From Hondaea fermentalgiana (lineage: Eukaryota > Sar > Bigyra > Thraustochytrida > Thraustochytriidae), in assembly GCA_014084085.1 (NCBI GenBank), contig NPFB01000049.1, positions 302,006 through 339,690 on the forward strand: 37,685 nt of DNA, read 5' to 3'. The notes beneath the pieces are model-generated. The model was not told the origin of the DNA and made no database searches. It was given only the letters and a program-made list of their open reading frames with translations. The translations under genes and the position numbers were made by a program. Positions 19,026-26,740 of this stretch are shown here, piece by piece (position 1 is the stretch's first letter; the number at the start of each line of letters is the position of its first letter).

Positions 19026-21953
19026 ATGACGATGACGATGAGGCCGAAGATGAGGACCACCTCGAGGCGCCGCGCCTCGAGACCCGGCGCGCGGGTCCTG
19101 GCGCTGGCGGCGCTGGCGCTGCTGCTGCTGCTGCTGCCGGCGCTGGCCGTCGCGGCGTCGGCGGAGTTCGCCGAGGGAAGCTTGGGCGACGACCTCGCGA
19201 ACGTGGACAGCCTTCGTGGCGGCGGGCTGAAAAAGTGGGCAGAGGCCGACGGCAGCGGGGCCTCCAAGGTGCTCGCGCTCGCGGGCGACGTTGAAGCGCA
19301 CCAGGAGGCCCTATTGGCTGTCCTCAGGGAGTGGAAGCCCCGCCTCGCAAAGAAGGATGCGATGCTCAAGATTCGTCGAAGGCGTGAAGCGACATCTGGG
19401 GAGATTCTGAACACTGTATCGAGATGGTTAAAGTCCCGCATCGTGGCCGACGAACTGAAGTGGTCGCTTGTCTATGTGGAAAATGCGGCGCTGGACAAGG
19501 AAACCACTCGCGATGTGAACGAAATGGTGTCCAGTCTGGGCAATCGTGAAAGCTGTATCGATGCGGATAATGATCTCAACATTCCTCGATGCGGTAAACT
19601 CCTTATCGTCTTGAGCACCAACTTTGGTGAAGAGGTCGCTCGCATGTCTCGCGATACGCTTGCAATCGAGGCAGACAAAGGCATTTTGCAGGATTCCCTA
19701 GGTCGCAAAGCTCGAACGACACTCGACGAGGTGTGTCGCCGAGAGTCCAACGTGGCGTGGATGCGGGCTCCAGAGCTGCGCAACGGCCTCGGGCGACTGA
19801 TGCTCTCTGGAGCGCGACAGCTCGTGTATCCTGTCTTTGGCTTGCCGCAGTTCTCAAATGCCGGGACTCTCATTGATGAGATGAAAAAGTTGCGCGCGAA
19901 AAGGGTCTCCCCGAGTGATGACGGTTCGCTTCCGGTGCCACCTCCTCTCCCGACCTCGCCCGACGCAGTTAGTGACGCTTGCATTGACGAAGACGTAATT
20001 CGTCGCGCAGGCTTTGTTGGTCAAGTTCACGCTGTCGACGCGGTCAAATCAATGCTCAAGCAGATCCGCCACGGCTGGCGCTCCGGTGATGGACCCGTCG
20101 TACTTCTCTTTGCCGGCCCCGCAGGGCTAGGAAAGACCTTGCTTGCAAAGCTTGTGGCCCGCGCGTATAATTGTGGCATGCCTAAGGGGACGCTTGAGCG
20201 TGAAAACTTTTACAAGGAGATTGACATGGTCAACTATCAGGATGAGCGCTCTGTGGACGGCTTTGTTGACCCTGCGCCTGGCCTCGCTGGATCTGGAATC
20301 ATGGCGGATCTCTTTAGCAGTTCTCAGCGCAATGTGATCCTTCTTGACGAGATCGAAAAGTGCCATCCGAGCTTGGTCGAAAAGATGCTCTTGCCCATGA
20401 TCGACAACAACGGCGGGCATGTTCAGGCCAAAAAGTCGGGTGATGTCTTTCCCACGCGAGAGAGCATCTTTATCATGACGACGAATTGCTTTGACGAGGA
20501 GATTGCTCAGCTCTATCGGCGAGTTCAGCCCACCTCGGAAGGTTTTGATAAAGAGGCCTTTATGCGACTCTCTGAGGCGGTTGCCAGGCTCATGAAGGAT
20601 CCAACGCAAAAGTGCCGCGGCTCGCACTCCGAGCAGGCCAACCCGTTCTCTTCGGGGCCGTTTTGGCGTCGTCTGGTCGCGGGATCCAGCCTCGTGACGC
20701 GTCATGGTGTCGTTCCGTTTGTGCCTCCATCGTCAGCAGAAATGGACGAGCTTGTGCGAATCACTCTCGAGTCATATTGCACTCGCTCGGGCCAGCGAGA
20801 GATTTTCTATTCGCATCGTGCCCTATTGTATCTTCAAAACACCGCGCGCGAGAAGATGCGCGCGAATAAGCTTTCGTCCGGGACAGTGGAGGCTTTCATC
20901 ATTGGCGAGGTGACAGAGGCGATCCCAGAGTCGATCCTATATTCTGATGTGCGGACCATTGTGCTATATCAAAATCCTGTTTCCGGACGCCTTGCTGCCA
21001 TCGGTTCTGATGATGCTGGCACGACGACATCCAACAGCGCTGACATGAAAATTAATAACATGAAAGAGTGCGAGTCGAGCTGGCCAGCCTGTGAGGACAA
21101 TAGTGAGCAGGACAGCACAGGACAGGATTCGAGCAAGTCTTCTGCTCACAAAGGCTCATCATCGTCCTTTACACCGGAAGAGGAAGTTGAATATGAACCG
21201 GAGCAAGCCCAAGACCATCAGCCCGAACTGAAGCAGAGGCAAGAGTCCGCCTCGGATGTGGACTCGAAAGTAGAGTTTGAAATGGCCCGAATGTTTGTGC
21301 ATTCTGTGTTGCTCATTGTGACCGTCTACTTTTTCTCTACCTATATGATTCTTCCTGCTGCCAAGATGCTCATGACGACTGTGGCGGTTGTCGCTGCCAT
21401 TTTGTACTTTGTTGCGCCTCAACTGTTTTGGATTCTCTGGGAGGCAATCAAAACCACCTGGGAACTCTTACGCTGGGCCATCGCAAATCCTTACATTTCT
21501 ATTCCTCTTGCGGGCGGATTTTATCTGCTGCTCTTGTTTCTACGCAAGCGCAAACGCACAGAGCAAGAAAAGGCAATATCACAACTGAAGGGATCGAATG
21601 TTACACTTCAAGCAGAGAGAGACGCTTTGCGCGTGCAAGTCAAGACTCTTGAAATGGACAGAGACGCTTTGAGTGCACAAGTAGACGGGCTTCGTGCAGA
21701 GAATGCGGATCTCCGGCAGCATCAAGAGCAGCATCAAGAGCAGCAGCAAGATACGGAGGAGCTATCGCGGAAGATCGAAAGTCTGCAAAAGGATCTCGAC
21801 GAGCGATCACAGCAACCAACTGCCGAGGAGCTGACGCGGAAAATTGAGAGTTTGCAAAAAGATCTCGAAAAGCTCCGTACTGAAAATACTGAGCTACAAA
21901 AGGACCGGGAGTGGGAGAAGGCTGACATGCCGCTTCAAGGTAGTAAAGAATAG
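19026..21953 (+). CDS. Membrane-anchored torsin-like AAA+ ATPase with N-terminal LAP1-like domain and C-terminal coiled coil
   Basis: This 975-residue protein starts at the ATG at 19026, which directly precedes an Arg-rich n-region and a Leu-rich signal sequence (about 20-45). Residues about 78-300 form a degenerate AAA-like domain. It has a strand and P-loop-like turn without Lys-Thr (81-90), strands SLVYVEN (147-153) and KLLIVLSTN (191-199), and LRNGLGRLML (251-260) before LVYPV, an order recalling LAP1/LULL1 lumenal domains. Residues about 330-650 are a Clp/torsin-clade AAA+ module: FVGQ (330-333), Walker A GPAGLGKT (364-371), Walker B VILLDEIEK (437-445), sensor 1 IMTTN (483-487), then torsin-like SGPFWRRL (543-550) and VVPFVPP (562-568). 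No Arg sits at the Clp finger position, and the sensor-2 position reads GTV (619-621). An acidic linker, three membrane helices (about 757-776, 781-804, 823-840) and a coiled coil (845-965) follow. The likely topology is ER/perinuclear-lumenal ATPase with a cytosolic coil. A non-torsin Clp-like identity is possible. Confidence 0.75.
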   Translation: MTMTMRPKMRTTSRRRASRPGARVLALAALALLLLLLPALAVAASAEFAEGSLGDDLANVDSLRGGGLKKWAEADGSGASKVLALAGDVEAHQEALLAVLREWKPRLAKKDAMLKIRRRREATSGEILNTVSRWLKSRIVADELKWSLVYVENAALDKETTRDVNEMVSSLGNRESCIDADNDLNIPRCGKLLIVLSTNFGEEVARMSRDTLAIEADKGILQDSLGRKARTTLDEVCRRESNVAWMRAPELRNGLGRLMLSGARQLVYPVFGLPQFSNAGTLIDEMKKLRAKRVSPSDDGSLPVPPPLPTSPDAVSDACIDEDVIRRAGFVGQVHAVDAVKSMLKQIRHGWRSGDGPVVLLFAGPAGLGKTLLAKLVARAYNCGMPKGTLERENFYKEIDMVNYQDERSVDGFVDPAPGLAGSGIMADLFSSSQRNVILLDEIEKCHPSLVEKMLLPMIDNNGGHVQAKKSGDVFPTRESIFIMTTNCFDEEIAQLYRRVQPTSEGFDKEAFMRLSEAVARLMKDPTQKCRGSHSEQANPFSSGPFWRRLVAGSSLVTRHGVVPFVPPSSAEMDELVRITLESYCTRSGQREIFYSHRALLYLQNTAREKMRANKLSSGTVEAFIIGEVTEAIPESILYSDVRTIVLYQNPVSGRLAAIGSDDAGTTTSNSADMKINNMKECESSWPACEDNSEQDSTGQDSSKSSAHKGSSSSFTPEEEVEYEPEQAQDHQPELKQRQESASDVDSKVEFEMARMFVHSVLLIVTVYFFSTYMILPAAKMLMTTVAVVAAILYFVAPQLFWILWEAIKTTWELLRWAIANPYISIPLAGGFYLLLLFLRKRKRTEQEKAISQLKGSNVTLQAERDALRVQVKTLEMDRDALSAQVDGLRAENADLRQHQEQHQEQQQDTEELSRKIESLQKDLDERSQQPTAEELTRKIESLQKDLEKLRTENTELQKDREWEKADMPLQGSKE
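21756..21869 (+). repeat. Internal duplication in the torsin-like 1 coiled coil
   Basis: Two copies of EELSRKIESLQKDLD-type sequence (residues 911-925 and 934-948) repeat with a 69-base period in the coiled-coil tail. A Gln/His-rich stretch precedes them. This looks like a recent segmental duplication lengthening the coil. Confidence 0.7.
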
Positions 21954-22456
21954 CTGCCTTGTTCTTTCAAAATCAAATTGCAGAGCTGGGCGGGACGGGA
22001 GTGCAAATGACTTATCTCCCTTTTCGAAGCGAAGCAGAAAGATGGATTCACCAATTGCCGCGACAAGTCTTTCTGTACTTCTTGAACCAAAAACTTTATT
22101 TGTTTATTTTTACAAGGTGCACCGGAGGCCGACTGCTCTTGTATATTTTCGTCTCGACAAATGAACATGCTGAACACGCAGCAAAGGCAGTTTAAATGGT
22201 CTTGAGGCGAACCTTGCAGGTCACTTACTTTGACCAGTGATGAGAATCTGTCGACAGCAAAGTCGAAGTAGTGAGAATCAGGTTCCGCGGCAATGGCACA
22301 CAAAATTGCGAAGACTCTCGACAATTTTTCGACCGCAGAGGCCCGCACAAGCCCATTTGCATTTCCTTTTGATTTTAGGCATAAGAAAGGACGACACTCA
22401 TTCTACGAGAAAAGCTGCTTTGTTTAGTACCGATCAAGCCAAGTTTTATATAGTTT
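21954..22456. other. Convergent 3' intergenic region (torsin-like 1 / LAP1-like)
   Basis: This 503-base, AT-richer interval lies between two convergent stops. Two minus-strand AATAAA hexamers (plus-strand TTTATT at 22095-22100 and 22103-22108) are candidate poly(A) signals for the LAP1-like gene. They imply a 3' UTR of roughly 350 bases that runs close to the torsin stop. I see no gene. Confidence 0.4.
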
Positions 22457-23635
22457 CTATGATGGAACGCAGAGTCGCGCCCGATCGGAAATTCGACCCT
22501 GCATATTATTAAGCCACTTTAGCTCAGTGTCGTGATCTTCGATCGAGGTCGAAACACAATCCTCTCCCTGAGGTAAGGATCCACCAAGGAAAACAAAGCC
22601 AGTGCCCTTGTAGGACACGTTGTCTTCCGCCACGCCCTCAGCTCCGGAAACGGGAATCTCAGGCTGGTCGAGATGATCTTTAAAGCTCATGACGCTCTGC
22701 ACCGTTTCCTTGTCGGCTACATTGCGAAAAACGACAAGAGCAAGGTGATTCGGTGTCGCGTCCCCTTTTCTCTTTGCGAGAAATGTGTTGACGAGGGTCA
22801 CGAGGTTCTCGTCACCAGAAGCCGCAACATCGATTTCAAGTACGCAATCTTTTCGGCACTTTGCCCCAAAGATCTCGTCGAGAAAGCGGTCGAAGACCTT
22901 ATTGATCGCAACTTGGTTGTTTGATTGCAGTCGAAGTGACATCGCTCTGCGAGGTGGAAAGTCCGTACCGTCTGCAACACGGTGGTCCACGAGCAGGCCT
23001 TTTGCGAACTTTCGGAGACGAGAGACCAGATCTTCGTCGCTTTTATCATCGATTCCATCTAATGATTTTGAAATCTTTCGCATGGTACTCGGCAACTGGG
23101 CCTCCGCATACGCGCGGCAAGGGTCGTCTTCAAGTTCTGCGCCAGGTGATTCCTCGTTGAACTTGTAAAGTGCGAAAAAAATAGCCACAAGGACGAGTAC
23201 AGCAATTGCGATAGCCATGATACGAGTCTGGGTCTGCGGCGCCCTGCCGTCGGCCCTCGTATGATGCCTCTCTTTGGCCTCTGTAGGTTCGTTGCGCAAA
23301 GGCGAATTTGATGGAGATGGTCTGGTCTTGGCAACAGGCCTTCGTCTCACATTTTCGTTTTCTGTTGCGTGACCATTTGCGGAGGGCGCAGCAGGAGCAG
23401 CAGCAGCTCGCTTGACTGCGCTTTGCATGTCCTTGTACGAGTGGACGCCGTGGTTCGCGAGATCGACGAGCTCGGCTTCGACGGTGCCGTCATGTGCGTC
23501 ACGGCCACCATTGCAGAGGACCTTGTGCGCTTCGTGGACTTCGCGCTTTACAGAAGGGAGTTCCTTTTCTTCAAACCTGCGCGTAATTCGGCGTCCGAGG
23601 AAGGCCTCCAGGTCTGCAGCGTCTGCATCCGCCAT
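22457..23635 (-). CDS. LAP1/LULL1-like type II membrane protein (putative torsin activator)
   Basis: This 392-residue protein starts at the ATG at 23635; eighteen further open codons upstream lack a better start. It has a cytosolic or nucleoplasmic N-terminal part of about 138 residues, a single membrane helix (about 139-157) and a lumenal domain (158-392). That is the architecture of animal LAP1/LULL1, which activate torsins. The lumenal domain follows AAA-like order without nucleotide motifs. It has strand MSLRLQ (232-237) with SNNQV replacing the P-loop, a helix, strand CVLEIDV (264-270), strand LALVVFRN (298-305), and a C-terminal GRISD (380-384) with Cys389 near the end. In human LAP1 the arginine finger lies in a similar SRISH motif about 20 residues from the end, before a terminal Cys. 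R381 is the proposed finger. Other lumenal cysteines are 173, 260, 264 and 360. It sits between two torsin-like genes and shares a promoter with the second. Identity rests on motif order and context. Confidence 0.65.
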   Translation of the reverse strand: MADADAADLEAFLGRRITRRFEEKELPSVKREVHEAHKVLCNGGRDAHDGTVEAELVDLANHGVHSYKDMQSAVKRAAAAPAAPSANGHATENENVRRRPVAKTRPSPSNSPLRNEPTEAKERHHTRADGRAPQTQTRIMAIAIAVLVLVAIFFALYKFNEESPGAELEDDPCRAYAEAQLPSTMRKISKSLDGIDDKSDEDLVSRLRKFAKGLLVDHRVADGTDFPPRRAMSLRLQSNNQVAINKVFDRFLDEIFGAKCRKDCVLEIDVAASGDENLVTLVNTFLAKRKGDATPNHLALVVFRNVADKETVQSVMSFKDHLDQPEIPVSGAEGVAEDNVSYKGTGFVFLGGSLPQGEDCVSTSIEDHDTELKWLNNMQGRISDRARLCVPS

Positions 23636-24217
23636 CCTGCTCGCGCATACGCACGCACCCACGCACGTACGCTCGCACCTTTGCTGCACACGTCCTCAAT
23701 CGCACGGTCGCTCACGGCCCCTCATAATACCAAGATCGACCAAGAGAAAGAGAAACCGACATTTTGCGTGCGAGCGAGCGCGCGTGTGTAAACTGCTTGA
23801 CCAAAGGACAGGCGCGGCGACAAGGCATGTTTTCGGACACGCCGTTCGGACGCCGCGTCTTGATGATCTTTTTGTCGCTGCTGTATACCGGCACGAGCGC
23901 CGAAGAGTTCCACGCCAGACTGGCTCGCTCGACCGCAAGAGCATTTGGACGATTCGAAACCGCCCCGATCGTAACGCATGTTGCAACGCTGAAGCTCCGG
24001 CGGTTATATGTGAGACAGAGAGATAGACTCGGAGAGACGCCTCCGACATTTCGATTTCTCCAACTAGAACCAACTCCCCGCGCAGCGTCGAGGCGCGGAG
24101 GAGCGTGCGCTCGCGCGAGGGAGGCAGACAGCGCGCTTGCTCTGCGATAGCCCTGACGCCTAGCTAGCTGCACGTCGGCTCGCAGAGTCGCTTAGCGCTC
24201 TTTGACGCGAGGGCACC
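23636..24217. promoter_or_regulatory. Shared divergent promoter, LAP1-like / torsin-like gene 2
   Basis: These 582 bases separate divergent start codons, so the putative activator and an ATPase probably share control elements. The left end has short CGCAC/ACGCACG repeats near 23644-23675. A TATA-like GGTTATATG lies at 24002-24010, some 210 bases before the torsin ATG. A small open frame (23827-24150) occupies much of the interval. The CAAATCGATT array of the other divergent promoter is not visible here. Confidence 0.45.
23827..24150 (+). CDS. Possible small secreted protein or upstream ORF (low confidence)
   Basis: An ATG-initiated frame encodes 107 residues. It begins with a short polar stretch, then a basic pair and a hydrophobic run ending in small residues (VLMIFLSLLYTGTSA), which looks like a signal peptide. 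The first 30 or so codons have the GC-rich third positions of real genes here; the rest does not, being Arg-rich and low in character. It ends 68 bases before the torsin-like 2 start. It may be a real small gene, an upstream ORF in the torsin leader, or chance. I recognise no family. Confidence 0.2.
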   Translation: MFSDTPFGRRVLMIFLSLLYTGTSAEEFHARLARSTARAFGRFETAPIVTHVATLKLRRLYVRQRDRLGETPPTFRFLQLEPTPRAASRRGGACARAREADSALALR

Positions 24218-25519
24218 ATGACGTCGACCTCGAGAGCGTCGTCGCGGCGCCTGGGCCTGACGAGGGCCCTGTGCTTGGGCGCGGGCATCGCCATGGCGCT
24301 GGCGCGGGGTGCGCACGCCTCGTGCGCGAACCACCAGCATGATACCTTTGTTCTAGATGACTTTAACGCTCGCGTCAAGAGAGACTTTGTTGGACAACCG
24401 GCTGCTGTGCGCGCCGTACGCGACATTCTCGAGACCTTTGTTCACGAGACCGAAGACCCTGTACGCCCTCTGTCGGTGCAGCTCGTCGGGCCGAGTGGCA
24501 CGGGCAAGACATACATGGCTGAAATGATGGCCACTGCGATTTTTCATGACTGTGAACCGTCCATCATGGATAATGTTCGCGGTGGTCTCGGAACGGTCGG
24601 GCGTTGGCTGGGCAAACAGAACCTTTTGCCCAAGCTCGAGGTCCCTGGTCTCTTGGATGCTGTCATGAAGCGCTCCTGTGCCGAAAACGACCCCAAGCTC
24701 GACAGCTGGCGCAAAGCGTGCGGCATTGTGACGACAAGCTTTACTAATCCACAGGAAAAGGCCAAGGACCCAGACGCCCACAATATTCAAAAGATCAAGA
24801 CTTTTTTCCAGCGTGCTGCGCAAACCCTTCGAAAAGATCCTCGCGCGGTGCTGGTATTCGATGACTTTGTATACTGCAAGCGGGGCTGCGTCACCGAGCT
24901 CAAGACCTTGTTGACGGAGGGCTCCTTTACTGATCCGGTCACAGGTGCTTCAGTCTCTGCCAAGAAAAGTCTCATTATTCTCACGACGGATCTTCGCGAG
25001 TTCGGCCTGATGCTGGACCCCGGTCTTTCGTACGAGGATGCCGTGCAAACCGTGCAAGACGCTGTAGACGACTATTGGGGCCAAGGCTCGTTCGTTAGCA
25101 GCGTGGTCCGGCATGTTCCATTCACGCCATTGACAAATCTGGAGCTGATGCGCATCACGGATCAAATTGTCGAGCGCGTTGGCGCCGACGTCAAGAATCG
25201 CATCTCGAAAAAGCTCAACATCAAAAAGGATGGATCCGAGTCCACGAAAAAGAAGAAGTGGATCGGATCCTTTCGTTGTTCCGAGCAGGTGAAGCAGGAG
25301 ATTCTCGACTACCTATATGATAAGACGACACGCAAGGCTGCTCGGGCTGTGACGGAGGAGCTCTACGAGAGCTTGCGGGACAGCGTGCTGCAGCCGGAGC
25401 CAATTGAGAAGCGCCTCACGCAGTGGAAGACCTACGCGACCGAGATGGTCTGCAACCAGGATATCGAGGTGCGCGTAATCCCGGGCCCCTCGCTCCGAAC
25501 GGACCTCGTCGTGGTTTAG
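24218..25519 (+). CDS. Lumenal torsin-like AAA+ protein with altered Walker B
   Basis: This 433-residue protein has a signal peptide (Arg-rich start, hydrophobic about 12-34) and no other membrane helix, so it should be soluble in the ER lumen or secreted. No KDEL-type ending is present; animal torsins also lack one. The AAA+ module runs from FVGQ (57-60) through Walker A GPSGTGKT (91-98), Walker B VLVFDDF (211-217), sensor 1 ILTTD (254-258), torsin-like VPFTPL (300-305) and a sensor-2 arginine R372 in TTRKAAR. The Walker B has Asp-Asp, not Asp-Glu, and sensor 1 has Asp for Asn, so hydrolysis may be weak while ATP binding persists. No Arg sits at the Clp finger position. About 60 extra residues lie between Walker A and Walker B. 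A CxxxC pair (220, 224) directly follows Walker B, and a Lys-rich insert occurs at 331-347. It is divergent from the LAP1-like gene. The alternative is a Clp-type lumenal chaperone. Confidence 0.72.
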   Translation: MTSTSRASSRRLGLTRALCLGAGIAMALARGAHASCANHQHDTFVLDDFNARVKRDFVGQPAAVRAVRDILETFVHETEDPVRPLSVQLVGPSGTGKTYMAEMMATAIFHDCEPSIMDNVRGGLGTVGRWLGKQNLLPKLEVPGLLDAVMKRSCAENDPKLDSWRKACGIVTTSFTNPQEKAKDPDAHNIQKIKTFFQRAAQTLRKDPRAVLVFDDFVYCKRGCVTELKTLLTEGSFTDPVTGASVSAKKSLIILTTDLREFGLMLDPGLSYEDAVQTVQDAVDDYWGQGSFVSSVVRHVPFTPLTNLELMRITDQIVERVGADVKNRISKKLNIKKDGSESTKKKKWIGSFRCSEQVKQEILDYLYDKTTRKAARAVTEELYESLRDSVLQPEPIEKRLTQWKTYATEMVCNQDIEVRVIPGPSLRTDLVVV

Positions 25520-25589
25520 TTGGCCTTCGACTGACCGTAGAGAATGGGCGGAGCGGGGCCCTTTTCGCGTATGTTAACAAACGATTTTT

Positions 25590-25653
25590 GACCTCTTGAT
25601 CGTGTGACCTCTTGATCGTGTGGCCTCTTGATCGTGTGACCTCTTAACCTTGT
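25590..25653. repeat. 16-bp tandem repeat, four copies
   Basis: Units start at 25590, 25606, 25622 and 25638 and read GACCTCTTGATCGTGT with few changes; the last copy is the most diverged. It lies about 70 bases after the torsin-like 2 stop. Confidence 0.85.
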
Positions 25654-25658
25654 GATGT

Positions 25659-25732
25659 GGCCGCGTCCCTGCCAATGATGGATGTTGTTTTCCGAGGCCG
25701 CGTCCCAACCGATGATAGATGTTGTTCTCCGA
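25659..25732. repeat. 37-bp tandem duplication
   Basis: Two adjacent copies (25659-25695 and 25696-25732) begin GGCCGCGTCCC and end with GATGTTGTT followed by a TCCGA end. They differ at a few positions. Confidence 0.85.
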
Positions 25733-25733
25733 G

Positions 25734-25812
25734 TCCGCTATGTATACCTCTTCCTGCCTTGCGTCTCCCCCATTCCGCTATGTATACCTTTTCCTGCCTT
25801 GCGTCCCCCCAT
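25734..25812. repeat. 40-bp tandem duplication
   Basis: Two adjacent copies, starting at 25734 and 25774, share TCCGCTATGTATACC and TTCCTGCCTTGCGTC. It directly follows the 37-bp duplication; the two families share no obvious unit. Confidence 0.85.
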
Positions 25813-26189
25813 AGTCCACCACCGTCCCTTACAAGGTAGCAACGACCGCGGCCGCGCGTCGTAACCGTAACACCTCATCTTATTATTTCATAATCCATCC
25901 CCCCCCCCTTCGGCAGCCGCAGCCGCTGCCGGCCGTGTGCATGCCTGCCCTTGTGCACGGTGCACTGCTGCTGACGCGGCGAGCTCCTTCTCTCCCATGT
26001 GCACCGCAAGCAGCAGCTGCAGCTGCAGCACAGCACAGCAGCACACCGCATGCTTACGCCTGGAGGGTCGGTCGGTCATCCACAATCAGCCAGGCACGTC
26101 AGCACGCGTCTCTCTCGGAGCACGAAACAAAGAGAGCAGGGAGGTGTGTGCGCAACCCCTTTTCGGCGGGAGCGAGCTCCGTCTGCGCA

Positions 26190-26197
26190 TGACGTCA
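26190..26197. promoter_or_regulatory. TGACGTCA palindrome (CRE-like bZIP site candidate)
   Basis: A perfect 8-bp CRE palindrome lies in the intergenic region left of the gap. bZIP factors bind such sites in many eukaryotes; use here is unproven and chance occurrence is possible. Confidence 0.2.
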
Positions 26198-26285
26198 CCG
26201 TCGCGCGCGTGGTCCGGCGCGTGAAACTCGCGCGCGCGGCGGCGACACGCCCGCGCCCGCCCTCCTGCCCTCCTGCCCGCGCGGC

Positions 26286-26385
26286 NNNNNNNNNNNNNNN
26301 NNNNNNNNNNNNNNNNNNNNNNNNNNNNNNNNNNNNNNNNNNNNNNNNNNNNNNNNNNNNNNNNNNNNNNNNNNNNNNNNNNNNN
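26286..26385. other. Assembly gap (100 N)
   Basis: Exactly 100 undetermined bases, a size often used as a placeholder for an unknown distance. The left flank is very GC-rich (CGCGC and CCCGCCCTCC), which may explain the sequencing failure. Confidence 0.99.
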
Positions 26386-26740
26386 GTATCTTGGCCGACC
26401 AGGCCACAGCTGCACTGGTACAGACGTATGGCTGGGAGCGCGAGTTCTGGGGTTTCATTCACTCGATCGTTCACGCGCGCCATATCGTCATACCGGCGAG
26501 ACCGGTACGAGGGCGCCGAGGGCGGGCAAAACCCTTTCGCCTGCGCCGCCGTCGACCGGGAGCAGCGGCAGGACCGAGGACCGTCCGCTGCCGCTGCCTG
26601 CAGAGGCAGCTGCCGCGCGCGTCGTGGTCGAGGTCTGCGACTTCTGCGGGCAGGCTTGAAGTCTGTCTCGAAGTTTCTCCTTCTTCGAGTTGGTGCTAGG
26701 TTTGGGGGCAGACGAAGAAACAAGCAGCGCGAGGTCCGCG

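Larger units (their letters stand above)
25520..26740. other. Repeat-rich intergenic region with assembly gap
   Basis: This 1.2 kb interval holds three successive tandem-duplication families (25590-25812), a C-rich homopolymer near 25899-25908, CAG/GCTGCA-rich sequence near 26010-26045, and a perfect TGACGTCA palindrome (26190-26197). It also holds the N gap, a 6-bp inverted repeat TACCGG/CCGGTA at 26491-26507, and the probable leader of the patatin gene. Open frames crossing the N run are not credible. A gene could be hidden or broken by the gap. Confidence 0.5.

Noticed and set aside
19026..21953. Ordinary ClpB/HSP100 disaggregase
   Set aside because: It has only one intact AAA+ module, a signal peptide and membrane helices, no finger Arg and torsin-like SGPFW and VVPFVPP segments. 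Not fully excluded without a profile search.
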